Shown: in pieces, positions 1 to 6,346 of the stretch
How positions within the stretch are numbered: the stretch's first letter is position 1
Layout: each line of letters starts with the position of its first letter
From: Chitinophagaceae bacterium UBA3961
GTDB taxonomy: Bacteria; Bacteroidota; Bacteroidia; Chitinophagales; Chitinophagaceae
DNA: 10,027 bases
Assembly (NCBI GenBank): GCA_002385265.1
Contig: DGDD01000023.1
Coordinates: 2,723-12,749 of the forward strand
Reading direction: 5' to 3'
The notes under the pieces: model-generated
The model's input: only the letters and a program-made list of their open reading frames with translations
Databases searched by the model: none
What the model was told of the DNA's origin: nothing
Program-made: the position numbers and the translations under genes

Positions 1-21
1 TCCATAACAAAGCGTTTTGAG

Positions 22-144
22 GTTCCTCTCTCCTTCATTTGCTGCGCAAACTCAGTCGATCGGAATGACGGGGAAGTATTTAAAACCACCCAGATTTCTC
101 GCATCCTTCTTCAGGCCTGCGGCCTTGCGAAGAATGCTCGAAAT
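22..144. repeat. Imperfect-palindrome intergenic repeat (REP-like)
   Basis: Two hairpin-forming pieces are visible. The first is a small palindrome, TTTGC-TGC-GCAAA (38-50). The second is a long imperfect inverted repeat (94-144): the outer arms ATTTC/GAAAT, then GCA/TGC, TTCTTC/GAAGAA and AGGCC/GGCCT pair around a TGC loop, with short bulges between the blocks. They flank a CGGAATGACGG-type stretch (61-71). From general knowledge, repeats with 'agatttctc' and 'ggaatgacgg' blocks are scattered between genes in many Bacteroidota genomes. No coding potential was recognised. The exact boundaries and the copy number elsewhere in the genome are unknown. Confidence 0.5.
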
Positions 145-518
145 TCGCACTAAATAACGTTTTCGACAAGAATAGATAGAAGGTACTTTAAACAATAAAA
201 TTATATTAACTTAATAATGAAAAGCGCCGCGGAGCAACAGAAGCGTTGACACTGCAGAATTATAAGGAAGGAATAAAGTATCAGACGAGTAATTTGAATA
301 GAACATGAAAAGCACAAATGGTGGGTAATCACACTTGATCAAAAACAGAAATCAATCTACTGATGAAAGCACCACTCCAACTGCTCATCAATACTGATGG
401 CTACCTACTACTATCAATAGGAGCTGTTTTAGAAAGACCAAAAAGTGCTTTGGAATATATCAATGAATTGAACTAAATTAAGAGTTCAATACAACAGTAC
501 TAACAAACTGGTTCTTCC
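145..518. other. Gene-free stretch with possible decayed coding sequence
   Basis: No intact gene of normal size is present. Short protein-like stretches occur in two plus-strand frames. From 216 to about 308 one frame reads smoothly and ends in a stop. From 298 to 360 a second frame gives a peptide containing KWWVITLDQKQKSIY. The first frame is then open again from 339 to a stop at 476. This could be a small gene broken by frameshifts or simply chance. A TTTG (449-452) with TAAATTAA 21 bases later (474-481) is a weak promoter-like match upstream of the gene starting at 519, but it overlaps the end of the short ORF. Confidence 0.3.
363..476 (+). pseudogene. Possible 37-residue ORF or 3' remnant of a broken gene
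   Basis: An ATG at 363 opens a 37-codon frame ending in TAA at 474-476. The peptide has a hydrophobic middle (NTDGYLLLSIGAVLE) and a charged end (SALEYINELN), and composition more like a real protein end than random AT-rich sequence. The reading frame extends upstream of the ATG only to a stop at 336-338. A different frame just upstream (298-362) also gives plausible protein and stops at 361-363, which would fit a frameshifted remnant. I recognise no family. It may equally be chance, so treat this as a low-confidence call. Confidence 0.18.
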
Positions 519-1427
519 ATGAAAATAAACTTCTGGCTCTTACTACTTTTGAGTCTTTTAAATACGAATCTTTTAGCACAAGTCGACGATAGCCTATTTA
601 CTCGGCTGCAAGCAATTTCCAACAATGGAGTCGATTTCTTTAATGTGGACGGCATTGAAATTACAAGTCAGAATATGCCCGGTGAGTTTAGCAAAAAAAA
701 CATCCTTAAGAAATACAAACGGTACAATATCAAAGAATCCGATCTAGTAGTTAGTGATAGTATCTTGGGCGGCCAGAATTATGTTGTATCAAAATCGGAG
801 GAAATAATTACAGGGACTGTTCAATACACTTCCTACTATTTTATTGAGAATAATACAGGGGGAATTACTGCCATCACTTTCGGTGGATTCCATCCGGGAG
901 ATAAAGACTTTGAACGTAATTTAACGCAGCTGATTCTTAACAAAAAAATACCGTCGTCTCTTTTCCATAGAATTGAAATTGATAGCATCAATTTTGCCGG
1001 GAGAATGATAAAGTTGGGAGGAAGTTGCCATTGGATGGGAATCAACAATGTACAATGTCCGTACAACGGACAAATGAATTGGAGTGTCCATAAAACACTT
1101 GTTGGAGCGTCGGCCGGAATTACTGACCAATACAATTTAATCAAATCTAAGAAAGTAGGGAAGATCCTTTCTGAAGATACTGTTGACATCCTATTTGAAG
1201 GAAAACCCGCCAAAGCCATCAAAGCAGTGTACGATATCAAGGGAGTGAAATCGCTGCTGGTGGGTATGAGTGGCGCCAAAACGCTAACGGTGTACTTTGT
1301 TGCCGCTCCCGCTACTCTTTACTATGTAAGTTGCGTTATGAGCTTTTGGGATAATGATCTGATTGGTAAGGATGGACTGCCCGCTCTATTGCAAGAAGTG
1401 ATGCAACTGAATGTTCCCAAAAGCTGA
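519..1427 (+). CDS. Exported protein of unknown function
   Basis: This 302-residue protein begins with a clear type I signal peptide: a Lys near the start, a hydrophobic core over residues 4-19, and probable cleavage after LLA-20 before Gln21. The mature protein should lie in the periplasm or beyond. No lipobox Cys or later membrane segment is evident. The mature part looks like a mixed alpha/beta fold. Its most distinctive stretch is residues 168-181, GSCHWMGINNVQCP, with two cysteines ten residues apart (Cys170, Cys180) that could form a disulfide or bind a ligand; a third cysteine is Cys272. The start is supported because the signal peptide begins directly at the ATG. The next gene is 162 bases away. 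I do not recognise a family. The long ORFs on the opposite strand are shadows. Confidence 0.85.
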   Translation: MKINFWLLLLLSLLNTNLLAQVDDSLFTRLQAISNNGVDFFNVDGIEITSQNMPGEFSKKNILKKYKRYNIKESDLVVSDSILGGQNYVVSKSEEIITGTVQYTSYYFIENNTGGITAITFGGFHPGDKDFERNLTQLILNKKIPSSLFHRIEIDSINFAGRMIKLGGSCHWMGINNVQCPYNGQMNWSVHKTLVGASAGITDQYNLIKSKKVGKILSEDTVDILFEGKPAKAIKAVYDIKGVKSLLVGMSGAKTLTVYFVAAPATLYYVSCVMSFWDNDLIGKDGLPALLQEVMQLNVPKS

Positions 1428-1540
1428 ATAATTTAAACTTGACATAGTCCAACCAAACACTATTTCAAGTACAGTACACGCCCCCGCCATCGACACTTTA
1501 GCAAAGTTCCCAAAACCTCCCCAGCTTCCATCTAAAAAGC

Positions 1541-1548
1541 TACCTTTA
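1541..1548 (+). promoter_or_regulatory. Weak -7 box candidate (TACCTTTA)
   Basis: TACCTTTA matches seven of eight positions of the Bacteroidota -7 element TAnnTTTG and lies 49 bases before the ATG at 1590. No TTG -33 element is found at the expected distance, so support rests on position and on similarity to the better match before 4799. Confidence 0.25.
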
Positions 1549-1589
1549 TGACTTTGTAGAATTCAGCATTTCTTCAAAAAAGACCACCA

Positions 1590-2192
1590 ATGGATTTTCT
1601 TAGCTTGGTTTCATACATAGGAACGTTTGTTTTCGCACTCACGGGTGCGCTGAAAGCACGCAGGCATCAAATGGATATCTTTGGCGCAGCACTCTTGGCT
1701 TTTGTAACCGCATATGGCGGAGGAACCATTCGCGACATCCTATTAGGCATTCGCCCTTTGAGTTGGATCAACGATTATACGGCACTTCTACTAGTGCTGC
1801 TTGCCCTGATTCTTGTCTTTCTATTCAATCAAAAAGTACTCAAGCTAAAGTATACCATTTTCATTACCGATGCCATTGGACTTGGTCTCTTCACTGCATT
1901 GGGAATTCAAAAATGTATTCTGGCAGAAATCAACAGCGGCTATGCCGTGATCTTGGGAACCATTGGAGCTTCCTTTGGTGGATTGCTGGCCGACATCCTC
2001 AGCAATACGGTTCCCGACTTACTCAAAAAAGGTGAACTCTATGCAACCGCTTGCTTGGTTGGCGGAACCATTCAAGTACTCTTGGAGAAGCAGGGAGTGA
2101 ACTTCAATATTTCAATGTCGGTTTGTATTGTGATTGTTGTTGCGGTTCGAATTCTTTCCAGATGGAGAAAGATATCATTGCCGGAGATTTGA
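1590..2192 (+). CDS. TRIC/UPF0126 family cation channel (YadS/YicG-like membrane protein)
   Basis: The 200-residue integral membrane protein has the two-fold internal repeat of the UPF0126 (TRIC) family, in which two three-helix modules plus a final helix form trimeric channels permeable to monovalent cations. Repeat 1 has the family signature: ALTGALKARRHQMD (16-29), then AYGGGTIRDILLG (41-53) followed by PLSW. Repeat 2 has DAIGLGLFTALG (94-105), then GASFGGLLADILSNTVP (126-142) and ELYATACLVGG (149-159). About seven hydrophobic segments span the protein, and a basic tail (RWRK) follows the last. Length is typical of bacterial members. The second-repeat motif has Ala134 where repeat 1 has Arg48. 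There is a 162-base gap upstream. The physiological role of bacterial homologues is poorly defined; ion or counter-ion flux is inferred. Confidence 0.88.
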   Translation: MDFLSLVSYIGTFVFALTGALKARRHQMDIFGAALLAFVTAYGGGTIRDILLGIRPLSWINDYTALLLVLLALILVFLFNQKVLKLKYTIFITDAIGLGLFTALGIQKCILAEINSGYAVILGTIGASFGGLLADILSNTVPDLLKKGELYATACLVGGTIQVLLEKQGVNFNISMSVCIVIVVAVRILSRWRKISLPEI

Positions 2193-2219
2193 GGCCTCAG
2201 CTTGCCCTGGTGGGCCTTT
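2192..2219 (+). terminator. Possible weak hairpin terminator after the TRIC gene
   Basis: GCCC-TGGT-GGGC (2204-2215) forms a compact stem. It lies inside a broader AGGCC/GGCCT inverted repeat (2192-2196 with 2213-2217) and is followed by CTTTCTCC. It begins at the stop codon of the channel gene. The T-tract is short, so termination activity is uncertain. Confidence 0.28.
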
Positions 2220-2320
2220 CTCCGAAAACTCAAAAATTACACTGACCAGTCCTAATGACTACTCAGCCTGTTCAAGATTTTGAAAATAGATTCTGTACAA
2301 TTCTATCAAACAATAAGACT

Positions 2321-3169
2321 ATGTTTTATAAAAGTGAATTATTATCAGCCATCGTTCTTACTTTATTGATAATTACATCATGTAGATCAAGAATCTCCAA
2401 TCAAGAACTTACCCTCACTGCTATTACTCAAGAATTGGAAGAAAATATTAAAGTATCCAAGAGTCTTACTCAACAGAACTTTCATCAACTTCTAGCAAAA
2501 ACCTATGATCCATCAACAGCAGAAAGAGCCAAAAGATGGTATTTAATCGCTGATTCAATTAAAGCTTACTCTACTACTTTAGACAGCCAAATCATTCTAC
2601 TAAAAGAAAATATTCGATCAAAAAATACACCTTTTTCAACAGACAGCATTCGCAAAAACCTGCAAGCCTACGGCCGAGCCTATGAACAATTAGACAGCTC
2701 AGCATTCAGTCGATTCACTACTATTTGCAAGAGCTTACAAACAGTAGCGGACTCTATCGATCAAATCAAAGCAAATATTTCCAAAGAACAAGCATTGGCA
2801 ATTCTCACAAAACTTCAAAGTCAAGTTTCATTGAGCGAAACCTACTTTATAGAATACTGTAATAGTAGAGTTCCTAACTATGATGACAGTTATTACAATG
2901 AAACTCCATTGATAAATCAGAATGTAAAGAAGTTAAAGGCAAAAGAGGAATTGGAAATAAATGTTGGTCTTGGCTTCTTAAGCTACCCTAGCTATCCCAA
3001 GATATTGGTGAATGGTACACCCATTGCAAGCTCAGAAAATGGATTCTTTCAATACAAAATGAAAGCTCCGGAAGCAAAAGGTGTATATCGAATTCCTATT
3101 GTAATAGACTATATTCTTTATAATAAAAGAATCGTTGTAAAAAAGGAAGTTAGTTACGAAGTGGAGTAG
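2321..3169 (+). CDS. GldM-like periplasmic lipoprotein (domains 1-2 only), putative
   Basis: The open frame extends upstream to 2255, but the start at 2321 is preferred. It gives a 282-residue protein with a short basic N-end, a hydrophobic core and a lipobox ITS-Cys21, so a signal-peptidase-II lipoprotein is predicted. Residues about 22-185 look mostly helical, with heptad-like stretches. The segment ALAILTKLQSQVSLSE (about 158-173) resembles the end of the helical first periplasmic domain of GldM. Residues about 203-282 look like one Ig-like beta domain (ILVNGTPI, ENGFFQYKM, GVYRIPIVI, closing YEV), again like GldM domain 2. GldM is a core inner-membrane motor protein of type IX secretion and gliding, normally about twice as long with an N-terminal membrane helix. 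This protein has a lipid anchor instead and ends after the second domain. The GldM relation is my recognition from memory and unverified. No other T9SS genes are nearby. Confidence 0.7.
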   Translation: MFYKSELLSAIVLTLLIITSCRSRISNQELTLTAITQELEENIKVSKSLTQQNFHQLLAKTYDPSTAERAKRWYLIADSIKAYSTTLDSQIILLKENIRSKNTPFSTDSIRKNLQAYGRAYEQLDSSAFSRFTTICKSLQTVADSIDQIKANISKEQALAILTKLQSQVSLSETYFIEYCNSRVPNYDDSYYNETPLINQNVKKLKAKEELEINVGLGFLSYPSYPKILVNGTPIASSENGFFQYKMKAPEAKGVYRIPIVIDYILYNKRIVVKKEVSYEVE

Positions 3170-3239
3170 TTCTAAGGCCCCGGAATACCTTACTAAAAAA
3201 CTATTCAACGCCTTCTAAAACTGATACAGATTTTTCAGT

Positions 3240-3304
3240 GCGATGAATCGCGCTGCTACCATACACAAACTTACAAAATGCCGCCGCAATAAATCGACGG
3301 CGGC
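3240..3304. repeat. Hairpin pair in the 3170-3397 intergenic gap
   Basis: Two inverted repeats lie here: GCGAT-GA-ATCGC (3240-3251), and a GC-rich stem GCCGCCG/CGGCGGC (3280-3286 with 3298-3304) around an 11-base loop. The second stands out against the AT-rich surroundings. On the plus strand it lacks a following T-tract; on the minus strand it is followed by a short ATTTTGT stretch. It lies about 110 bases after the stop at 3169, so it could mark a transcript end or be a mobile palindrome. Confidence 0.4.
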
Positions 3305-3339
3305 GCTTAGGTTGGAGCCTTCGAGTATCGTATACTTCG

Positions 3340-3374
3340 CAATAATCAAAATAATTATCTTTATTTTATTATTG
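3340..3374. promoter_or_regulatory. AT-rich inverted repeat over a possible -7 box
   Basis: The left arm 3340-3354 (CAATAAT-C-AAAATAA) pairs with the right arm 3361-3374 (TTATTTT-ATTATTG), giving 14 base pairs with one bulged C and a six-base loop. TATCTTTA (3356-3363), seven of eight matches to TAnnTTTG, sits in the loop and right arm, 42 bases before the ATG at 3398. The arrangement could be an operator or a structured 5' leader for the next gene. AT-rich sequence makes chance pairing easier. Confidence 0.3.
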
Positions 3375-3397
3375 AGATAGATTCCAAACCATCAACC

Positions 3398-4027
3398 ATG
3401 AGCACTACCATCGGATTCATTGCCATAGAAGGAAATCAATTATCAAGTCTTGCTGAAATATTCAGTCGCTTTCAATTGATAGACACCAACAAAGACCTTC
3501 ATCTGAATTCATGGGCAGAAGCCAGTAAAATCATTGAACAAGAATACCTCGAGCCCAACGATTTTTCACAGCGAAGAGTTGTTTGGTTTCAAAACAATTG
3601 GACAATAATTGAAGACCATTCTCTCCTCTTGTGTACTGATACAGAAGCTTTACAGAAGAATGCTCTAGAAGGTAGATTGTGTATTTATTCTTTCTTAAGT
3701 CAAAGCACGAGCAATAGTCATGGTTTCTGGCACTTCACTCCTACAGTATCCCGAACGTTCTTTATAGAAGACGGAGAAACCATCGAAAATACAGGCACAC
3801 CTCTTCCTCAAGAAGCAAATCTGAACATCAACGAAGACCTATATTACGACGATATTATTGAACTGGCAGCCACTTTGGGGATAGACTACTACGCTGCAGA
3901 ACAATTAAAACAATTCACGGTAAAACAGCTCATTAACAATGCTGAATTAAATTCACAAATTGAACAGATTAAAAACGAGCAAAAAAGTATTCAAGTTGCT
4001 AAAAAGCCTTGGTGGAAATTTTGGTAA
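3398..4027 (+). CDS. Conserved cytoplasmic protein of unknown function
   Basis: This 209-residue protein has no signal peptide or membrane segment. Residues 1-10 (MSTTIGFIAI) form a probable first beta strand. The middle reads like a compact alpha/beta domain with WFQNNWTIIEDHSLLLCTD (63-81), a run of hydrophobic strands (94-123), and FFIEDGETIENTGTPLPQE (121-139). An acidic helical stretch follows (147-165). The C-terminus is charged and helical (184-200), then ends in KKPWWKFW, an aromatic tail often seen at the ends of soluble Bacteroidota proteins. The pattern of 'WTIIED' plus 'DGE...PLP' vaguely recalls small single-domain families such as immunity-type proteins, but no toxin gene is adjacent and I assign no function. 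The gene is preceded by a 228-base gap with hairpins and followed 78 bases later by an acetyltransferase gene. Confidence 0.82.
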   Translation: MSTTIGFIAIEGNQLSSLAEIFSRFQLIDTNKDLHLNSWAEASKIIEQEYLEPNDFSQRRVVWFQNNWTIIEDHSLLLCTDTEALQKNALEGRLCIYSFLSQSTSNSHGFWHFTPTVSRTFFIEDGETIENTGTPLPQEANLNINEDLYYDDIIELAATLGIDYYAAEQLKQFTVKQLINNAELNSQIEQIKNEQKSIQVAKKPWWKFW

Positions 4028-4105
4028 TACATTTGAGAACAAGCAAGTTGATCCTAAAAACGAATACTATCCAAAGATTTACCATCTCTAACAGCTGCTC
4101 CATTT

Positions 4106-4642
4106 ATGACCATATTTCCTTTTTCTTTATTTCCAAAATTAGAAAGCACTAGACTAGTACTCAGGCAAGTAATGCTATCTGATGCAAACGCTATTTTTCG
4201 GCTTCGATCCAATTCATCTGTAAACAAATACATCGACCGAAAATTGTGTACAAGTATTGATGAGGCGCGCAGCTTTATCGAAAATGTAACGAAGTATTTT
4301 CAAGAAGGCAAGGCCATTTACTGGGGTATCCATTTAAAAACGGATGACACTATCATTGGCTGTATCGCATTCTACAACATCTCAGAAACAGACCACAAAG
4401 GTGAAATTGGATATGAACTAATGCCTGAGCACCAAGGGAAAGGTGTGATGAAAGAAGCATTAAACGCAGCCCTGAATTTTGCATTTGATTCCCTTTCAAT
4501 AAAGAAGATTGAAGCCAATGTACACCCTCAAAATAATGCTTCCCTGCAATTGCTTTTAAAGCTTGGTTTCAAACTCGACCAAGAAAAAAGCAAGCATCAA
4601 CCGGAACTTGCTTTGGAATGTATAAGAATAAACACCCTGTAG
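4106..4642 (+). CDS. GNAT N-acetyltransferase, RimJ/RimL type
   Basis: The 178-residue cytoplasmic protein is typical in length for the Acetyltransf_3 branch of the GNAT superfamily, which moves acetyl from acetyl-CoA to an amino group, in several characterised members the N-terminal amine of a ribosomal protein. Features in order: LESTRLVLRQVMLSDANAIF (12-31), the classic N-terminal beta-alpha element; GIHLK..DDTIIGCIAFYNI (74-92); the acetyl-CoA-binding motif A, GEIGYELMPEHQGKGVMKEAL (99-119), with the pyrophosphate loop Q110-G-K-G; and the C-terminal NNASLQLLLKLGFK (143-156). All key elements appear intact. Substrate is unknown, since relatives also modify antibiotics and metabolites. A second, unrelated-looking GNAT gene lies about 1.1 kb downstream. 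No clear promoter was found in the 78-base gap upstream, so readthrough from the preceding gene is possible. Confidence 0.9.
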   Translation: MTIFPFSLFPKLESTRLVLRQVMLSDANAIFRLRSNSSVNKYIDRKLCTSIDEARSFIENVTKYFQEGKAIYWGIHLKTDDTIIGCIAFYNISETDHKGEIGYELMPEHQGKGVMKEALNAALNFAFDSLSIKKIEANVHPQNNASLQLLLKLGFKLDQEKSKHQPELALECIRINTL

Positions 4643-4756
4643 TTACTCCCTAGAGATATCATTGAGATTTAAAAAACCATTGATTCCGGCACTTCCCGTC
4701 GCAATACACCCCTGAACTTGACGCTTTCGTCCTTCCATTTCTATTGAACAGCCGCT

Positions 4757-4764
4757 TACCTTTG
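4757..4764 (+). promoter_or_regulatory. -7 box TACCTTTG upstream of the hydrolase gene
   Basis: TACCTTTG is a full match to the Bacteroidota primary-sigma -7 consensus TAnnTTTG and lies 42 bases before the ATG at 4799. No TTG appears 17-23 bases upstream; only a T-rich TTT (4738-4740) is near. It is the best -7 match seen ahead of any gene in the window. Confidence 0.42.
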
Positions 4765-4798
4765 AAAAGTTAATAGTACTGAACTCTAATCAATCGAT

Positions 4799-5650
4799 AT
4801 GAAAAAGACATCACTACTGGTCACTTTTTTGCTGCTATTGTTAGCAAATTCAACAAAGGGGCAACAAGTAGCTCCCTCTCAAGTAGGATATGCTCCTGTT
4901 AACGGAATCAAAGTGTATTATGAAGTATATGGGGAAGGCAAACCATTAATTCTTCTTCACGGCGCCTTTTATACGATTTCAATGAATTGGGCCGAACTGT
5001 TACCGGAACTGTCGAAAACGCGAAAAGTGATTGCCCTTGAAATGCAGAGTCATGGCCATTCGCCGTACTCTGATCGAAAACTTGACATCAAAACCCTGGC
5101 CAGTGACGTAGCAAAAGTAATGGATTATCTAAGAATTGACACTGCCGATGTTGCAGGCTACAGCATGGGAGGTTCTATAGCCTATCAATTTGCGGTTGAC
5201 TTTCCAAAACGCTTGAGAAGATTGGTCATTCTCTCTTCAACCTACAAATCTAGTGGCTGGTTGCCTGAGGTAAACAATGCTTTTACCGATTTTAAGCCCG
5301 AGTTGTTCGATGGCAGTCCTTTGCAAATCGGCTACGACGCAGTTGCGCCTGATAAATCGAAATGGCATAAATTCTTGAAACAAATGTTTGATTTCTCTCA
5401 GGTATCATTTGATGTAGGCGATGCCAAAATTGCTGCACTAAAAAAGCCGGTTTTAATCATCTCGGGCGATAATGACGGAGTAGATAAAATTGAATTGGCA
5501 AAAACCTACCAATTATTAGGAGGAGGCATTTCGGCAGATTTAAGGCCTATGCCTGCGTCGCAACTTGCCATACTACCATCGCAAGCGCATGTAAGTTTAA
5601 TGATGCAAACCTCCCTTCTACTAGAATTTATCACAGCCTTTCTAAAATAG
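4799..5650 (+). CDS. Exported alpha/beta hydrolase
   Basis: The 283-residue protein has a signal peptide (MKK, hydrophobic core 5-17, likely cleavage near residues 18-22) followed by an alpha/beta-hydrolase fold. Visible catalytic parts: the oxyanion-hole strand LILLHG (50-55); the DRKLDIKTLASDVAKVMDYL segment (92-111) ahead of the nucleophile; the nucleophile elbow G120-Y-S122-M-G-G; the acid-bearing strand PVLIISGDNDGVD (217-229), with Asp226 the expected acid; and the base His264 in SQAHVSL. The triad Ser122-Asp226-His264 is therefore complete. Length fits the single-domain esterase/epoxide-hydrolase/haloperoxidase-like group, with a short cap around 150-200. An ester- or lactone-cleaving role in the periplasm is inferred; the substrate cannot be told. 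It has its own -7 box upstream and a GNAT gene 57 bases downstream. Confidence 0.9.
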   Translation: MKKTSLLVTFLLLLLANSTKGQQVAPSQVGYAPVNGIKVYYEVYGEGKPLILLHGAFYTISMNWAELLPELSKTRKVIALEMQSHGHSPYSDRKLDIKTLASDVAKVMDYLRIDTADVAGYSMGGSIAYQFAVDFPKRLRRLVILSSTYKSSGWLPEVNNAFTDFKPELFDGSPLQIGYDAVAPDKSKWHKFLKQMFDFSQVSFDVGDAKIAALKKPVLIISGDNDGVDKIELAKTYQLLGGGISADLRPMPASQLAILPSQAHVSLMMQTSLLLEFITAFLK

Positions 5651-5707
5651 TCTTCTTAAAAAAGGTAATGCAACTGTAAAACTGCAACAAATCACTAGAT
5701 TCACATC

Positions 5708-6121
5708 ATGAAACTCACTTACAGCGATACTATTTGTCCCGATGCAGCAGCAATCATTGACCTTTATGGAAGTGCCGATTTACCAAGACCGATTCACGAC
5801 TCGAAACGAATTCAGAAGATGTACGAGAATTCGAACTTGATCATCAGCGCTTGGGATGGCGACCTGTTGGTAGGCGTTGCGCGATCCATAACGGACTGGG
5901 TTTGGTCGTGCTATTTAGCAGATCTTGCTATTAGAAAAGAATACCAAAAAGAAGGCATTGGAAAAGAGCTGATTCGCTTAACGAAAGAGAAATTGGGCGA
6001 TCAATCGATGTTACTATTGCTTTCAGTACCCACTGCAATGGAATACTATCCTAAAGTGGGTTTTAAGAAGCAAGAAAGTAGTTTTATAATCGATCGAGCA
6101 GACTGGAGAAATAAGGAATAG
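5708..6121 (+). CDS. Small GNAT-family N-acetyltransferase
   Basis: This 137-residue cytoplasmic protein is the compact single-domain form of the GNAT fold. The substrate half includes LPRPIHDSKRIQKMYENSNLIISAWDGDLLVGVARSITD (25-63), where the strand-turn-strand ISAWDGDLLVGVARS is characteristic. Motif A is YLADLAIRKEYQKEGIGKELI (69-89), with the acetyl-CoA loop Q80-K-E-G-I-G. Motif B is reduced to AMEYYPKVGFKK (110-121), with the Tyr-Tyr common in this subgroup. Relatives accept small amines or peptides; the substrate here is unknown. The start lies 57 bases after the hydrolase stop with no clear promoter between, so co-transcription with that gene is plausible. It is not closely similar to the other GNAT protein in the window, so a recent duplication is unlikely. 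Confidence 0.88.
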   Translation: MKLTYSDTICPDAAAIIDLYGSADLPRPIHDSKRIQKMYENSNLIISAWDGDLLVGVARSITDWVWSCYLADLAIRKEYQKEGIGKELIRLTKEKLGDQSMLLLLSVPTAMEYYPKVGFKKQESSFIIDRADWRNKE

Positions 6122-6210
6122 GTACTTTTTTAACGTGTGACGCTTGCTCACTCATTCTCCCCTTTCAAAAACATTATTTTCCGATTCGTTAAATCCTACG
6201 TAAATTAATG

Positions 6211-6222
6211 CTAGCAAGCTAG
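6211..6222. repeat. Short palindrome CTAGC-AA-GCTAG
   Basis: This is a 5+5 base perfect inverted repeat with a two-base centre, in the 225-base gap before the peptidase gene. A second small hairpin, TTGC-TTTTA-GCAA, lies at 6243-6255. Neither is followed by a T-tract. They could be a protein-binding site but are short enough to occur by chance. The rest of this gap shows only a weak -7-like TAATTTTC at 6319-6326, 28 bases before the ATG. Confidence 0.25.
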
Positions 6223-6346
6223 ATACACTTTTCTTTCTCGCTTTGCTTTTAGCAATACAAAAAGCAGATACTGAAGGGAATATTGTAGCCTTTCATTCCA
6301 TGAAATAATTTATATTATTAATTTTCTTACAACTAAACTTGCCCTC

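Noticed and set aside
836..1279. 147-codon open frame on the minus strand inside the first gene
   Set aside because: It lies fully within the well-supported exported-protein gene, has no recognisable domain, and looks like an antisense shadow.
2255..2320. Upstream start giving a 304-residue form of the lipoprotein
   Set aside because: It would put 22 polar residues in front of a clear signal sequence and lipobox. The ATG at 2321 places the lipobox Cys at residue 21, as expected for a lipoprotein.
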